A stretch of 11,920 bases of DNA, from the NCBI GenBank assembly GCA_022614795.1, contig JAKEHX010000559.1, positions 1-11,920 on the forward strand, written 5' to 3'. Position numbers and translations under genes: made by a program. Of the stretch, positions 1 to 6,043 are shown piece by piece (the first letter of the stretch is position 1; each line of letters begins with the position of its first letter). Origin of the DNA: Planctomycetaceae bacterium. Its GTDB lineage: Bacteria > Planctomycetota > Planctomycetia > Pirellulales > Pirellulaceae. The notes under the pieces were generated by a model, which saw only the letters and a list, made by a program, of their open reading frames with translations, was not told the DNA's origin and did no database searches.

Positions 1-1
1 A

Positions 2-484
2 GAAGGCCGCGACGACACGCTCCTCAAAAACATTTTCTATCTTGAGGAGCCTGCGGATTCTGGAAAGTCGACAACAAGACGGAAAGGGAAACAACCAGAC
101 GATGAATCGGGCGATTTGGACGACGATAATCCACCGCCGCCAACCGGATCGCCAATTAGTGTGAAGAAGATCGCCGGCGGGTTCAGCATTTCGAGTCGCG
201 AGAACGACGGAGCGCCAGTTTTCGAGATTGGCGTTGAAGTTGCGTACGAAGTTCGCCGGGGGAATCCCTTCAAGAAGTATGAGCGCTTTGACTTTGCGCT
301 CGACGCCAAGCCGATCATGATCGCAGCTGAAGGCGCCACTTATCAATCGGAAGGCAACAAGCTCCAAGTGAGGCCAACTCGCAGTGATTTCAGTGTCAAG
401 GTCACGGGCTTTGACACACATCGTGATTTGGCTATTCGCGCCGTACCGCGAGTCCAGGAGTCGAAAGATGCTCAGAAGGTTTAA
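2..484 (+). CDS. C-terminal part of an unidentified protein (5' end outside window)
   Basis: The frame is open from base 2 to the TAA at 482-484, so about 160 residues of the C-terminal end are visible and the true start lies upstream. A TTG at 116 could be read as a start, but the open frame continues without a break before it. The first ~60 residues are charged and probably disordered (RRKGKQPDDESGDLDDD, then PPPP). The last ~100 residues alternate hydrophobic and polar positions like a beta-sandwich and end in FSVKVTGFDTHRDLAIRAVP. From memory this resembles the C-terminal domain of some large ATP-binding (GHKL-type) proteins found beside restriction genes, but no catalytic residue is in view. 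The gene overlaps the next by 17 bases, so the two are surely co-transcribed. The base composition is visibly more A+T-rich than ligA and later genes. Reality of the gene is well supported; the function is unknown. Confidence 0.7.
   Translation, partial: EGRDDTLLKNIFYLEEPADSGKSTTRRKGKQPDDESGDLDDDNPPPPTGSPISVKKIAGGFSISSRENDGAPVFEIGVEVAYEVRRGNPFKKYERFDFALDAKPIMIAAEGATYQSEGNKLQVRPTRSDFSVKVTGFDTHRDLAIRAVPRVQESKDAQKV
456..460 (+). promoter_or_regulatory. Ribosome-binding site deciding the start at 468
   Basis: AGGAG lies seven bases before ATG 468, inside the 3' end of the preceding gene. It favours ATG 468 over the in-frame GTG at 384, which would create a 101-base overlap and has no comparable site. 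Confidence 0.6.
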
Positions 485-1265
485 CTACACAAACCGAAAG
501 AGAATCCCGCGTTCAGCCGTGACGGTGAGGCTGCGCACAGGTACCGCTGCCATTCCCACATTCGATGCCAAGATTGATCTTTCTGATTTAAGGCTACCAG
601 GTGACGCGCGTGTGTACATTGAGGCCTACCATCGCGCGTCGTACATGCGTTTCCCCTTTGGTCTGGTTTCGGACCTTCGCGCCCCGCGGGATTGTCGTCT
701 AACTGACATTGACGGCGGTGCTACGGCACTTTTTCGCGTCAAAGTTGTTGACGAAAAGGGCGAGCACGGATGCGTACTGGCCGAGGCAGACGGGATCAGC
801 CCGCTCGATAGCGACCAGACAGCCGCCGACCGCACATCAATCCTGCCCGTCGTAATTAGCGACCTGGGGCATGAAATCTGGCGTGTGGACTTTGACACTC
901 ATGATGGACGACCGGTACTCGAATTGAACAAAGCCGTCGAGACAATCGCTCAAATCGCGCTCGGAGACGACCAGTTCATGGCTTTGGTCTATCCATCTGC
1001 CGTCAGACAAATCTTGATTCAGGTTCTGAGAAAGGAAGAACGCTGGGACGTGAACGGTCCATTGGGGGATTGGCAAACGCAATGGCTGCGATTCGCTTGC
1101 TCGTTGCCGGGAATCATGGCTCCGCCGCGACCCAACGGCGAGGATGACTCATTGCTTGAAGACCAACAACTTGAATGGATTGAGACGGTTGTGGAGGCGT
1201 TTTGTGCTCATCAGAAGACTTTGGAGCGTTTCATTCGCGCGCATCCCACCGAGGCAACGGGCTGA
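468..1265 (+). CDS. Uncharacterised 265-residue protein of the left-edge cassette
   Basis: I do not recognise a named family. The protein begins MLRRFNYTNRKRIPRSAV. Its first ~100 residues are beta-rich and contain a compact motif ARVYIEAYHRASYMRFPFG, which reads like the conserved core of a family. The middle third (DGISPLDSDQTAADRTSILPV) leads into a mostly helical C-terminal half rich in Trp, Leu and acidic residues (WDVNGPLGDWQTQWLRF; QQLEWIETVVEAFCAHQKTLERFI). No signal peptide, membrane segment, nuclease or ATPase motif is visible, so it is probably cytoplasmic. It overlaps the upstream gene by 17 bases, and its stop shares one base with the next start (TGATG), so the three products are likely made together and may act in one complex. 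Codons such as ATT, TTA and AAA are commoner than in ligA. Confidence 0.8.
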   Translation: MLRRFNYTNRKRIPRSAVTVRLRTGTAAIPTFDAKIDLSDLRLPGDARVYIEAYHRASYMRFPFGLVSDLRAPRDCRLTDIDGGATALFRVKVVDEKGEHGCVLAEADGISPLDSDQTAADRTSILPVVISDLGHEIWRVDFDTHDGRPVLELNKAVETIAQIALGDDQFMALVYPSAVRQILIQVLRKEERWDVNGPLGDWQTQWLRFACSLPGIMAPPRPNGEDDSLLEDQQLEWIETVVEAFCAHQKTLERFIRAHPTEATG

Positions 1266-2005
1266 TGGCTACCGTACGAAAACTAACTGATGTTGGGATC
1301 GCAAGCTTCACGGACTACCTTAAGCGCGTTTCTGAGGGCGAAGCTCTCGAACCCCCGACGCATCTCTTGTTTGATTCAGAGGCATCAGAAGCACTACTCG
1401 GCACCGCTGAAGTTGAACAGGTCGTCCTCGATACCAAACTGATGGCCGCGAAGTATCTTCAGCGGCAGCTGGCATCACTGGATCGTATTGAGGTGGATAA
1501 CAGTGTTGGACTGTGGACTTGGCTCTCGCTTTACTTCTTTGAGCAATTGTGCCCAGCCAGCGCAAACGGTCGTCGTGAACCAGGGGAACTTGTCAGGCAC
1601 GTTCTGAGCCCATTTTTCAAGAAGTACTACCGTCACCTTCTCGGAGGTCCATGCCGCCTTTTGCAACTCCATGGCGAGTTTGCCCGCGTGTTCCTCTATG
1701 GGCCGCTGCCTGAACACGGCGATTTCTCCGAGCAACTCGCATCACGCATGCAGATAATTACGAATCGTGCATTAATAGAAGCTGTTGACCGTCTCTATTT
1801 CGACGCCAAGGCAGAGGGAGGCGGCCGCCCGAAGCGTGGAGCGCTTACTCGTAGTCGTGCTGGCAATCTTCGGCGGCTCGTTGCGGTGATTCAGCAATTT
1901 GATCTGACCTATGACTTGTATGCGATGAGTGCCGACGAAATCATCGAGCTCCTTCCAAAGGAATTCGGTCGCTGGGCTGCATCAAACGGCGAAGACGACG
2001 CATAG
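1265..2005 (+). CDS. DUF6339-like protein, third gene of the left-edge cassette
   Basis: This is a 246-residue soluble protein starting MATVRKLTDVGIASFTDYL. The chosen ATG shares one base with the preceding stop codon (TGATG), and GAGG lies ten bases upstream at 1251-1254. An in-frame TTG at 1202 is possible but would add residues lying wholly inside the previous gene. The core reads VGLWTWLSLYFFEQLCP, then FFKKYYRHLLGGPCRLLQLHGEFARVFLYGPL, then a basic GGGRPKRGALTRSRAGNLRRL stretch and an acidic end. I match this from memory to the DUF6339 family, whose function is unknown. The conserved WTW and YYRHLLGGP patches look structural or ligand-binding rather than like a known active site. The gene is followed after 27 bases by the stop of convergent ligA. 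Composition is lower in G+C than its right-hand neighbours, suggesting acquisition. Confidence 0.75.
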   Translation: MATVRKLTDVGIASFTDYLKRVSEGEALEPPTHLLFDSEASEALLGTAEVEQVVLDTKLMAAKYLQRQLASLDRIEVDNSVGLWTWLSLYFFEQLCPASANGRREPGELVRHVLSPFFKKYYRHLLGGPCRLLQLHGEFARVFLYGPLPEHGDFSEQLASRMQIITNRALIEAVDRLYFDAKAEGGGRPKRGALTRSRAGNLRRLVAVIQQFDLTYDLYAMSADEIIELLPKEFGRWAASNGEDDA

Positions 2006-2032
2006 TCTGATCCTGTTTTGCAATGAGCCGCC

Positions 2033-4078
2033 CTACGAAATCATCCGGTCAAACTCCGCTTCGTCGATGATCTTGATGCCCAGTTGCTTGGCCTTGTCCA
2101 GCTTGCTGCCGGCTTCGGCGCCGGCCAGGACGAAGTCGGTCTTCTTGCTGACGCTGCTGGACGGGCGGCCGCCGTGGCGCTGGATGGTTTCGGTGATGGA
2201 CTCGCGGGAATAGTTTTTCAGAGTGCCCGTGACCACGATGGTTTTGCCCGAGAGCGGGCCAGTGGCAGCGGCGCCGGACTTTTTCACTTCCATTTGCGGG
2301 TCGATGCCGACGGCCTTCAGATCGGCGACGGTCCGCTTGCCAGCCGGGTTGTGGAAGAAGTCGTGGACCGAGTCGGCAATGGCCGGGCCGATTTCGTGGA
2401 CCTGGCTCAGCTCTTCCTGGGTCGCCTTGGAAAGCGCCCCCAGGCTGCCGAAGTGCGACGCCAGGACGTAGGCCACGCGGTTGCCCACATGGCGGATCCC
2501 CAGGCCGGCCAGCAGGCGCTCCAGCGGCTGCTGGCGGCTGCGCTCGATGTTCTCGACCACCTTTTTGGCCACCTTCTCGCCGACCGTGCGGCGGACGACC
2601 TTCTCCCCCTGCTCCACTTCGGACGTGAGGCCGGCGATTGTCTCGGCCTTGAGCTTGTAGAGGTCGGCGAATTCGGCGACATGCCCCCCTTCGACGAGCT
2701 GATCGACGAGCACGTCGCCCAACCCCTCGATGTCCATCTGCCCGCGCTGGCAGAACCACCGCAGCCGCTCCTTGAGCTGGGCCGGGCAGGCCGGGTTCAC
2801 ACAGCGGATATAGGGCGTGTCCGCTTCGCGCTCCACCTTCTCGCCGCACGACGGACATTTTTTCGGCGGCTCGATGGGCTTGGCCCCTTTAGGCCGCTTC
2901 TCGGGGACCGCCTCGACGACGTACGGAATCACTTCGCCGGCCCGCTCGATGATGACGGTGTCCCCCAGGTGCAGGTCGAGCCGCTGGATCTGATCGATGT
3001 TGTGCAGCGTGACGTTGGTGACGGTGACGCCGCTGATGAAGACGGGGGCGAGCTCGCCGACCGGTGTGAGATTGCCCCCTTTGCCGACCTGCCAGCGGAC
3101 GCGCTCCAGCACCGTCGGCTGCTGTTCGGTTTCGTATTTGTACGCGACGACCCACCGCGGGGCCTTGCTCGTCGCCCCCAGGCGTTCGCGGTGTGCGAAG
3201 GCATCGACCTTCACAACCATCCCGTCAGTCATGTACGGGAGCTTGGGGCGGACCAGCTCGAACTTATGAATTTCGGCAATCACTTCCTCGATGTTCGCGG
3301 CCTGCACGACCTGCTTGGGGAGCGGAAAGCCCCAGTCGCGGAGGAGCTTCGTCCACTCCCAGTAGCTTTCGGCAGGCATGGGCTGGACCTGCCCGGCCCC
3401 GTGAGCGAGAAACTTGAGCCGCCGCTTGGCCACGATTTTGGGATCCAGCCGCCGCAGCGTGCCGCTCGTTAAATTGCGGGCGTTGACGTAGGGCTCCTCC
3501 CCCTCGGCTTCGATTTCCTTGTTGACCCGCTGGAAGTCCTCGTTGTCCATATAGACTTCGCCGCGGACCTCCAGGACGGGCGGGATGGGCGCACAGTCCT
3601 TGTGGAGCGTGAGCGGAATCGCTTTGATCGTGCGGGCGTTGACCGTCACGTCGTCGCCGACGTTGCCGCGGCCGCGCGTCGCCGCGAGCACCAGACGGCC
3701 GTTTTCGTAGCGGAGGTTGATCGACGTGCCGTCGATCTTGGGCTCCAGGACGTACGCCGGCTGCTCCCCGCCGAGTCCCTTGCGGACCCGCTCGTCGAAC
3801 GCCCGGATTTCCTCCTCGCTGTACGTATTGTCGATGCTCATCATCGGCACGGCATGGCGGACCGGTTTCAATTCGGTCTGCACGTCGCCGCCGACCCGCT
3901 GTGTGGGGGAGTCGGGCGTGATGAGGTCGGGATGCTGCCGCTCGAGGTCGATCAGCTCCTGGAGCAGCCGGTCGTACTCGCGGTCGCTGATCGTGGGCCG
4001 GTCCTCGAGGTAGTACCGGCGGTCGTGCTCGCGGATTTCGTCGCGGAGCTGGGCGATGCGTTTGGCAGGGGAGGACAT
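2033..4078 (-). CDS. ligA: NAD+-dependent DNA ligase LigA
   Basis: The enzyme seals nicks in duplex DNA during replication and repair, using NAD+ to form a ligase-AMP intermediate. Reading from ATG 4078 gives 681 residues, normal for LigA. An upstream in-frame ATG at 4132 would add 18 unconserved residues and lies inside a palindrome, so I prefer 4078; neither start has a clear Shine-Dalgarno. Domains in order are: Ia (about 1-60, with HDRRYYLEDRPTISDREYDRL), adenylation (about 60-310, catalytic Lys114 in EPKIDG, EVRGE, Lys290 in DGMVVKVD, Lys314 in AYKYE), OB fold (about 315-400), a four-Cys zinc finger (Cys408, 411, 426, 431), helix-hairpin-helix repeats (about 445-590) and a BRCT domain (about 607-681). 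The core is complete. Two usually conserved spots differ: RGDG is RGRG at 135-138, and the OB-fold VGRTG is VGKGG. It is the last gene of a three-gene minus-strand cluster. Confidence 0.97.
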   Translation of the reverse strand: MSSPAKRIAQLRDEIREHDRRYYLEDRPTISDREYDRLLQELIDLERQHPDLITPDSPTQRVGGDVQTELKPVRHAVPMMSIDNTYSEEEIRAFDERVRKGLGGEQPAYVLEPKIDGTSINLRYENGRLVLAATRGRGNVGDDVTVNARTIKAIPLTLHKDCAPIPPVLEVRGEVYMDNEDFQRVNKEIEAEGEEPYVNARNLTSGTLRRLDPKIVAKRRLKFLAHGAGQVQPMPAESYWEWTKLLRDWGFPLPKQVVQAANIEEVIAEIHKFELVRPKLPYMTDGMVVKVDAFAHRERLGATSKAPRWVVAYKYETEQQPTVLERVRWQVGKGGNLTPVGELAPVFISGVTVTNVTLHNIDQIQRLDLHLGDTVIIERAGEVIPYVVEAVPEKRPKGAKPIEPPKKCPSCGEKVEREADTPYIRCVNPACPAQLKERLRWFCQRGQMDIEGLGDVLVDQLVEGGHVAEFADLYKLKAETIAGLTSEVEQGEKVVRRTVGEKVAKKVVENIERSRQQPLERLLAGLGIRHVGNRVAYVLASHFGSLGALSKATQEELSQVHEIGPAIADSVHDFFHNPAGKRTVADLKAVGIDPQMEVKKSGAAATGPLSGKTIVVTGTLKNYSRESITETIQRHGGRPSSSVSKKTDFVLAGAEAGSKLDKAKQLGIKIIDEAEFDRMIS

Positions 4079-4105
4079 GTGCGGGTGATCGGAAGAACTG
4101 GGAGG

Positions 4106-4165
4106 GGAACACTGATCAACGCTAATCATCACTAATCAGTGAAGATTAGTGAAAATCAGTGTTCC
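4106..4165. repeat. Nested dyad between cupin gene and ligA
   Basis: The outer arms GGAACACTGAT (4106-4116) and ATCAGTGTTCC (4155-4165) are perfect 11-base inverted repeats. Inside them CACTAATC and GATTAGTG form an 8-base stem with a 6-base loop. The element contains the cupin stop codon (4156-4158) and the distal candidate ligA start (4132). It has no T-run on either side, so it is not a classical intrinsic terminator. It could be an mRNA-stabilising or processing hairpin, a protein-binding site, or a member of a dispersed repeat family. Confidence 0.75.
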
Positions 4166-4542
4166 TTCCCACACTCCGGAGCGACGGTCGCCTTCTTGCT
4201 CGTCGCCGAGTTCGGCACCAGGCACAGGAATTTGAGCGGCGACGTGCCCGTGTTGCGGAACTGATGCACTTCGTCGGGCTTCACCAGCACGACATCGCCC
4301 GCGTTGAGTCGGTGCGGCTGGTCCCCTTCGAAGACGATCCCCTGTCCTTCCAGGACGAAGACCTCGTGCTCGTAAGGATGGCTGTGCCGCGGCGTGTAAC
4401 CGCCCGGAGCGACCTCGAACTGCCGCATCGCAAAATTCGGCGTGCCGTCGCGCTCGCCCAAGAGCCAGCGGACCTGGCAGCCGTGGCTTCCTTCCATTTC
4501 GACCGGTTGCTGGACGACTTGTTCGTAGTGGTTGACTTTCAT
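4156..4542 (-). CDS. Single-domain cupin protein
   Basis: This 128-residue protein consists of one conserved cupin (Cupin_2-type) beta-barrel. Motif 1 reads PGGYTPRHSHPYEHEVFVLEGQG, giving candidate metal ligands His53, His55 and Glu60. Motif 2 reads GDVVLVKPDEVHQFRN, giving His93. A first-shell 3-His/1-Glu site for Fe, Mn, Ni or Zn is therefore intact. Small cupins of this kind range from dioxygenases and isomerases to ligand-binding proteins, so the substrate cannot be named. There is no signal peptide, so it is probably cytoplasmic. The ATG at 4542-4540 overlaps the upstream stop as ATGA and is preceded by GGAGG at seven bases. The last residues (KKATVAPECGKEH) run into the palindrome shared with ligA. 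Co-transcription with the upstream membrane-protein gene is likely, and with ligA possible. Confidence 0.9.
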   Translation of the reverse strand: MKVNHYEQVVQQPVEMEGSHGCQVRWLLGERDGTPNFAMRQFEVAPGGYTPRHSHPYEHEVFVLEGQGIVFEGDQPHRLNAGDVVLVKPDEVHQFRNTGTSPLKFLCLVPNSATSKKATVAPECGKEH

Positions 4543-4892
4543 CGCGGGTCCTCCCCGACCTCTGACCTCTGAACTCTGACCTCCGACCTCTGACCGAATG
4601 CCTCAGGGGGCTCACGCCCCCCGCTCGCCATTTGCCGCGACTCCGTCCCCCGCTCCCAATACTCATCCGTCCCGATGGCCGCCGCCGTCAGCACGGCCAG
4701 CAGCACCAGCTCGACGACCAGGATCGCCAGGCCGTGCTGGCGCATCAATCCCACCAGTCCCTGCTCGTCGGCCATTCGCGGATCGAGGCCGCGGACCGTC
4801 ATTACGCCGTAGGCACAGGCGGTAATCGCGAACGCCACGCCCACGACGAGCAGGGCCGCGTAAAACGGATTGGTCGCTTTCACGTCGCGCAT
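4539..4892 (-). CDS. Small two-helix membrane protein of unknown function
   Basis: Starting at ATG 4892 (MRDVKATNPFYAALL) the product has 117 residues. Two membrane helices are clear: about 9-32 (FYAALLVVGVAFAITACAYG) and about 53-74 (LAILVVELVLLAVLTAAAIG). A 20-residue loop (RGLDPRMADEQGLVGLMRQHG) joins them, and EYWERGTESRQ follows. From about residue 88 the sequence ceases to look like protein: it is the translation of a GC hairpin (ASGGREPPEA) and a 7-base repeat (RSEVRVQRSEV), so the ancestral C-terminus was probably shorter. An in-frame ATG at 4922 exists but would place TATAAT inside the gene. The stop overlaps the cupin start as ATGA. I recognise no named family; the pattern resembles small planctomycete-specific membrane proteins. 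Confidence 0.75.
   Translation of the reverse strand: MRDVKATNPFYAALLVVGVAFAITACAYGVMTVRGLDPRMADEQGLVGLMRQHGLAILVVELVLLAVLTAAAIGTDEYWERGTESRQMASGGREPPEAFGQRSEVRVQRSEVGEDPR
4550..4554 (-). promoter_or_regulatory. Cupin ribosome-binding site at the edge of a heptad repeat
   Basis: On the minus strand GGAGG lies seven bases before the cupin ATG. It sits at the boundary of the 7-base repeat tract 4552-4593, so the last repeat unit supplies part of the ribosome-binding site. Confidence 0.65.
4552..4593. repeat. 7-base tandem repeat, TCTGACC family (6 units)
   Basis: Six consecutive 7-base units on the + strand run TCCCCGA, CCTCTGA, CCTCTGA, ACTCTGA, CCTCCGA, CCTCTGA with no phase change. Read on the minus strand (TCAGAGG units) they encode the tail RSEVRVQRSEVGED of the 2-TM membrane protein. 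The same motif family recurs at 11691-11788 and 11889-11920. Confidence 0.85.
4606..4622. repeat. GC-rich hairpin inside the membrane-protein gene
   Basis: GGGGGC (4606-4611), a TCAC loop and GCCCCCC (4616-4622) make a perfect 6-base G+C stem with a tetraloop. On the minus strand it lies in the coding sequence and is translated as part of ASGGREPPEA. I recall similar GGGGGCGTGAGCCCCC elements scattered in planctomycete genomes, but copy number cannot be tested here. Confidence 0.6.
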
Positions 4893-4898
4893 CGCTCG

Positions 4899-4904
4899 AT
4901 TATA
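4899..4904 (-). promoter_or_regulatory. TATAAT -10 box; probable leaderless start of membrane protein-cupin(-ligA) operon
   Basis: The minus strand carries a perfect TATAAT ending seven bases before ATG 4892, so transcription would begin at or next to the A of the start codon. There is no Shine-Dalgarno before that ATG, consistent with a leaderless mRNA. The hexamer 17 bases upstream (CAACAA) is a poor -35. Confidence 0.5.
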
Positions 4905-4926
4905 TCGCACGCCTTTTCGCATTGTT

Positions 4927-4945
4927 GCCCCGGCGGGGCTTTGTT
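4927..4945 (+). promoter_or_regulatory. GC hairpin plus T-rich tail in front of the DUF481 gene
   Basis: GCCCC (4927-4931), a GGC loop and GGGGC (4935-4939) are followed by TTTGTT. It has the form of a small intrinsic terminator but ends only 15 bases before the DUF481 ATG at 4960. It could be an attenuator or a 5'-UTR structure, or chance in G+C-rich DNA. Confidence 0.35.
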
Positions 4946-4959
4946 AGCCTGCGGCGTCG

Positions 4960-5856
4960 ATGAAACCCCGCATTTCACTTGCCGCGCTTGCACTATGCGC
5001 CTTCGCCGCTTTTGCGCACAGCGCCCGCGGCCAGTTCTTCGACGAAGGGCTGTCGCGGCTGCCCGCGCCTGGCGACGATTCTGGCGCGGGGCCAGCCGCT
5101 CAGATTCTGCCGGAGCCCGTGACCCCAGGCCCGGCCGCGCCGGTGGACGAGCACCGGGTCATTCTCGAAGAGCCCGGCTGGCACGTCTGGAGCCCGGCAT
5201 TCTGGGACCCGTGGGAGGGGAACGTGGAACTGGGCTTGAGCGGCACCGAAGGCAACTCAGAAACGTTCAACGTCCGCTTCGGCATGACCGCGAAGCACAA
5301 GACGCCCGCGTTTGTCCAAACGCTTCAGATTACCTCAATTCAAAAATCAGCCGACGGCGTCACGACCGCGAACACGGCCCTGGTCGATGGGCGGCTGGAG
5401 TGGCCGATGCCCGCGTCGCGGTGGAATTACTTCATCCACGGCCTGTGGGAATACGACGAGTTCAAGGCCTTTCAATACCGCGTTTCGGCCGACACGGGCC
5501 CGGGCTTCGAATTCATCCAGACCGACGCGACGATGCTCATGGCCCGCAGCGGTGTGTCGGTGTCGCACGAAGTGGGCGGGCCCGAGAACATGTGGAACCC
5601 CGAACTTGTGTTCGGCGGCGAGTTGAAGCACAAGTTCAACCCGACGCACTCGATCAGCGCCAAGGTCGATTACTTTCCGACGATCACCGACTGGGGCGAT
5701 TACCGCCTCAACAGCCAGGCCTCGTGGGAGATCGCCCTGGCCGCGGCCTGGGGCCTGAGCTTGAAGCTGAGCGTGATCGACCGCTACGACAGCAGCCCCC
5801 AAGGCGCCCGTCCCAACGACCTCGACTATTCGACGCTGCTGTTGTGGACGTTTTAG
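4960..5856 (+). CDS. DUF481 family outer-membrane beta-barrel protein
   Basis: The 298-residue product starts with a signal peptide (MKPRISLAALALCAFAAFAHSARG). A Pro/Ala-rich linker (about 30-62) follows, then a DUF481 barrel from about residue 75 to the end. The family signature is visible at about 85-108: WEGNVELGLSGTEGNSETFNVRFG, the usual 'W-G-hydrophobic strand-GN-E-' first hairpin. Alternating-hydrophobic strands then continue to a terminal aromatic residue (LLLWTF), as barrel-assembly signals require. DUF481 includes E. coli YdiY-like salt-induced outer-membrane proteins, whose exact function is unsettled. The location is inferred to be the outer membrane. The start is the only ATG before the signal peptide and has no clear Shine-Dalgarno. 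The gene is divergent from the minus-strand operon, with 67 bases between starts, and is monocistronic as far as visible. Confidence 0.88.
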   Translation: MKPRISLAALALCAFAAFAHSARGQFFDEGLSRLPAPGDDSGAGPAAQILPEPVTPGPAAPVDEHRVILEEPGWHVWSPAFWDPWEGNVELGLSGTEGNSETFNVRFGMTAKHKTPAFVQTLQITSIQKSADGVTTANTALVDGRLEWPMPASRWNYFIHGLWEYDEFKAFQYRVSADTGPGFEFIQTDATMLMARSGVSVSHEVGGPENMWNPELVFGGELKHKFNPTHSISAKVDYFPTITDWGDYRLNSQASWEIALAAAWGLSLKLSVIDRYDSSPQGARPNDLDYSTLLLWTF

Positions 5857-6043
5857 GGGTGCGCTTGTCGCAAGCTACTAACGCGTGCCAGCGCTAGCTG
5901 TTGTCGCGACGTAAAGTTGGCCTTTTCTGCCGGGCACGGTTTCGAGTACAAGCCCCCGTTCAGCTTGTCAAATTCGGCGGTGAGGCTGCGCAAGCGGGAA
6001 TCTTGTCGGCCGGCCTCGCAGCCTTTGCGGGAGGCAGTGGATC
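5857..6043. other. Intergenic gap between DUF481 and BBP7 genes
   Basis: This 187-base gap has only a weak hairpin directly after the DUF481 stop (GCTTG 5863-5867, TCG loop, CAAGC 5871-5875, no T-run). A GGGAGG lies near its right end, nine bases before GTG 6044. No convincing promoter hexamers are visible. Confidence 0.5.

Noticed and set aside
384..467. Upstream GTG start for the second cassette gene
   Set aside because: It would overlap the previous gene by 101 bases, while ATG 468 has AGGAG at ideal spacing.
2084..3472. 462-residue + strand open frame inside ligA
   Set aside because: It is exactly antisense to a complete, motif-rich LigA; the long frame comes from high-G+C codon structure and has no domain-like composition.
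4136..4666. 176-residue minus-strand frame overlapping the cupin
   Set aside because: Frame-shifted reading of the cupin gene and repeats, Arg-rich, with no independent start signal.
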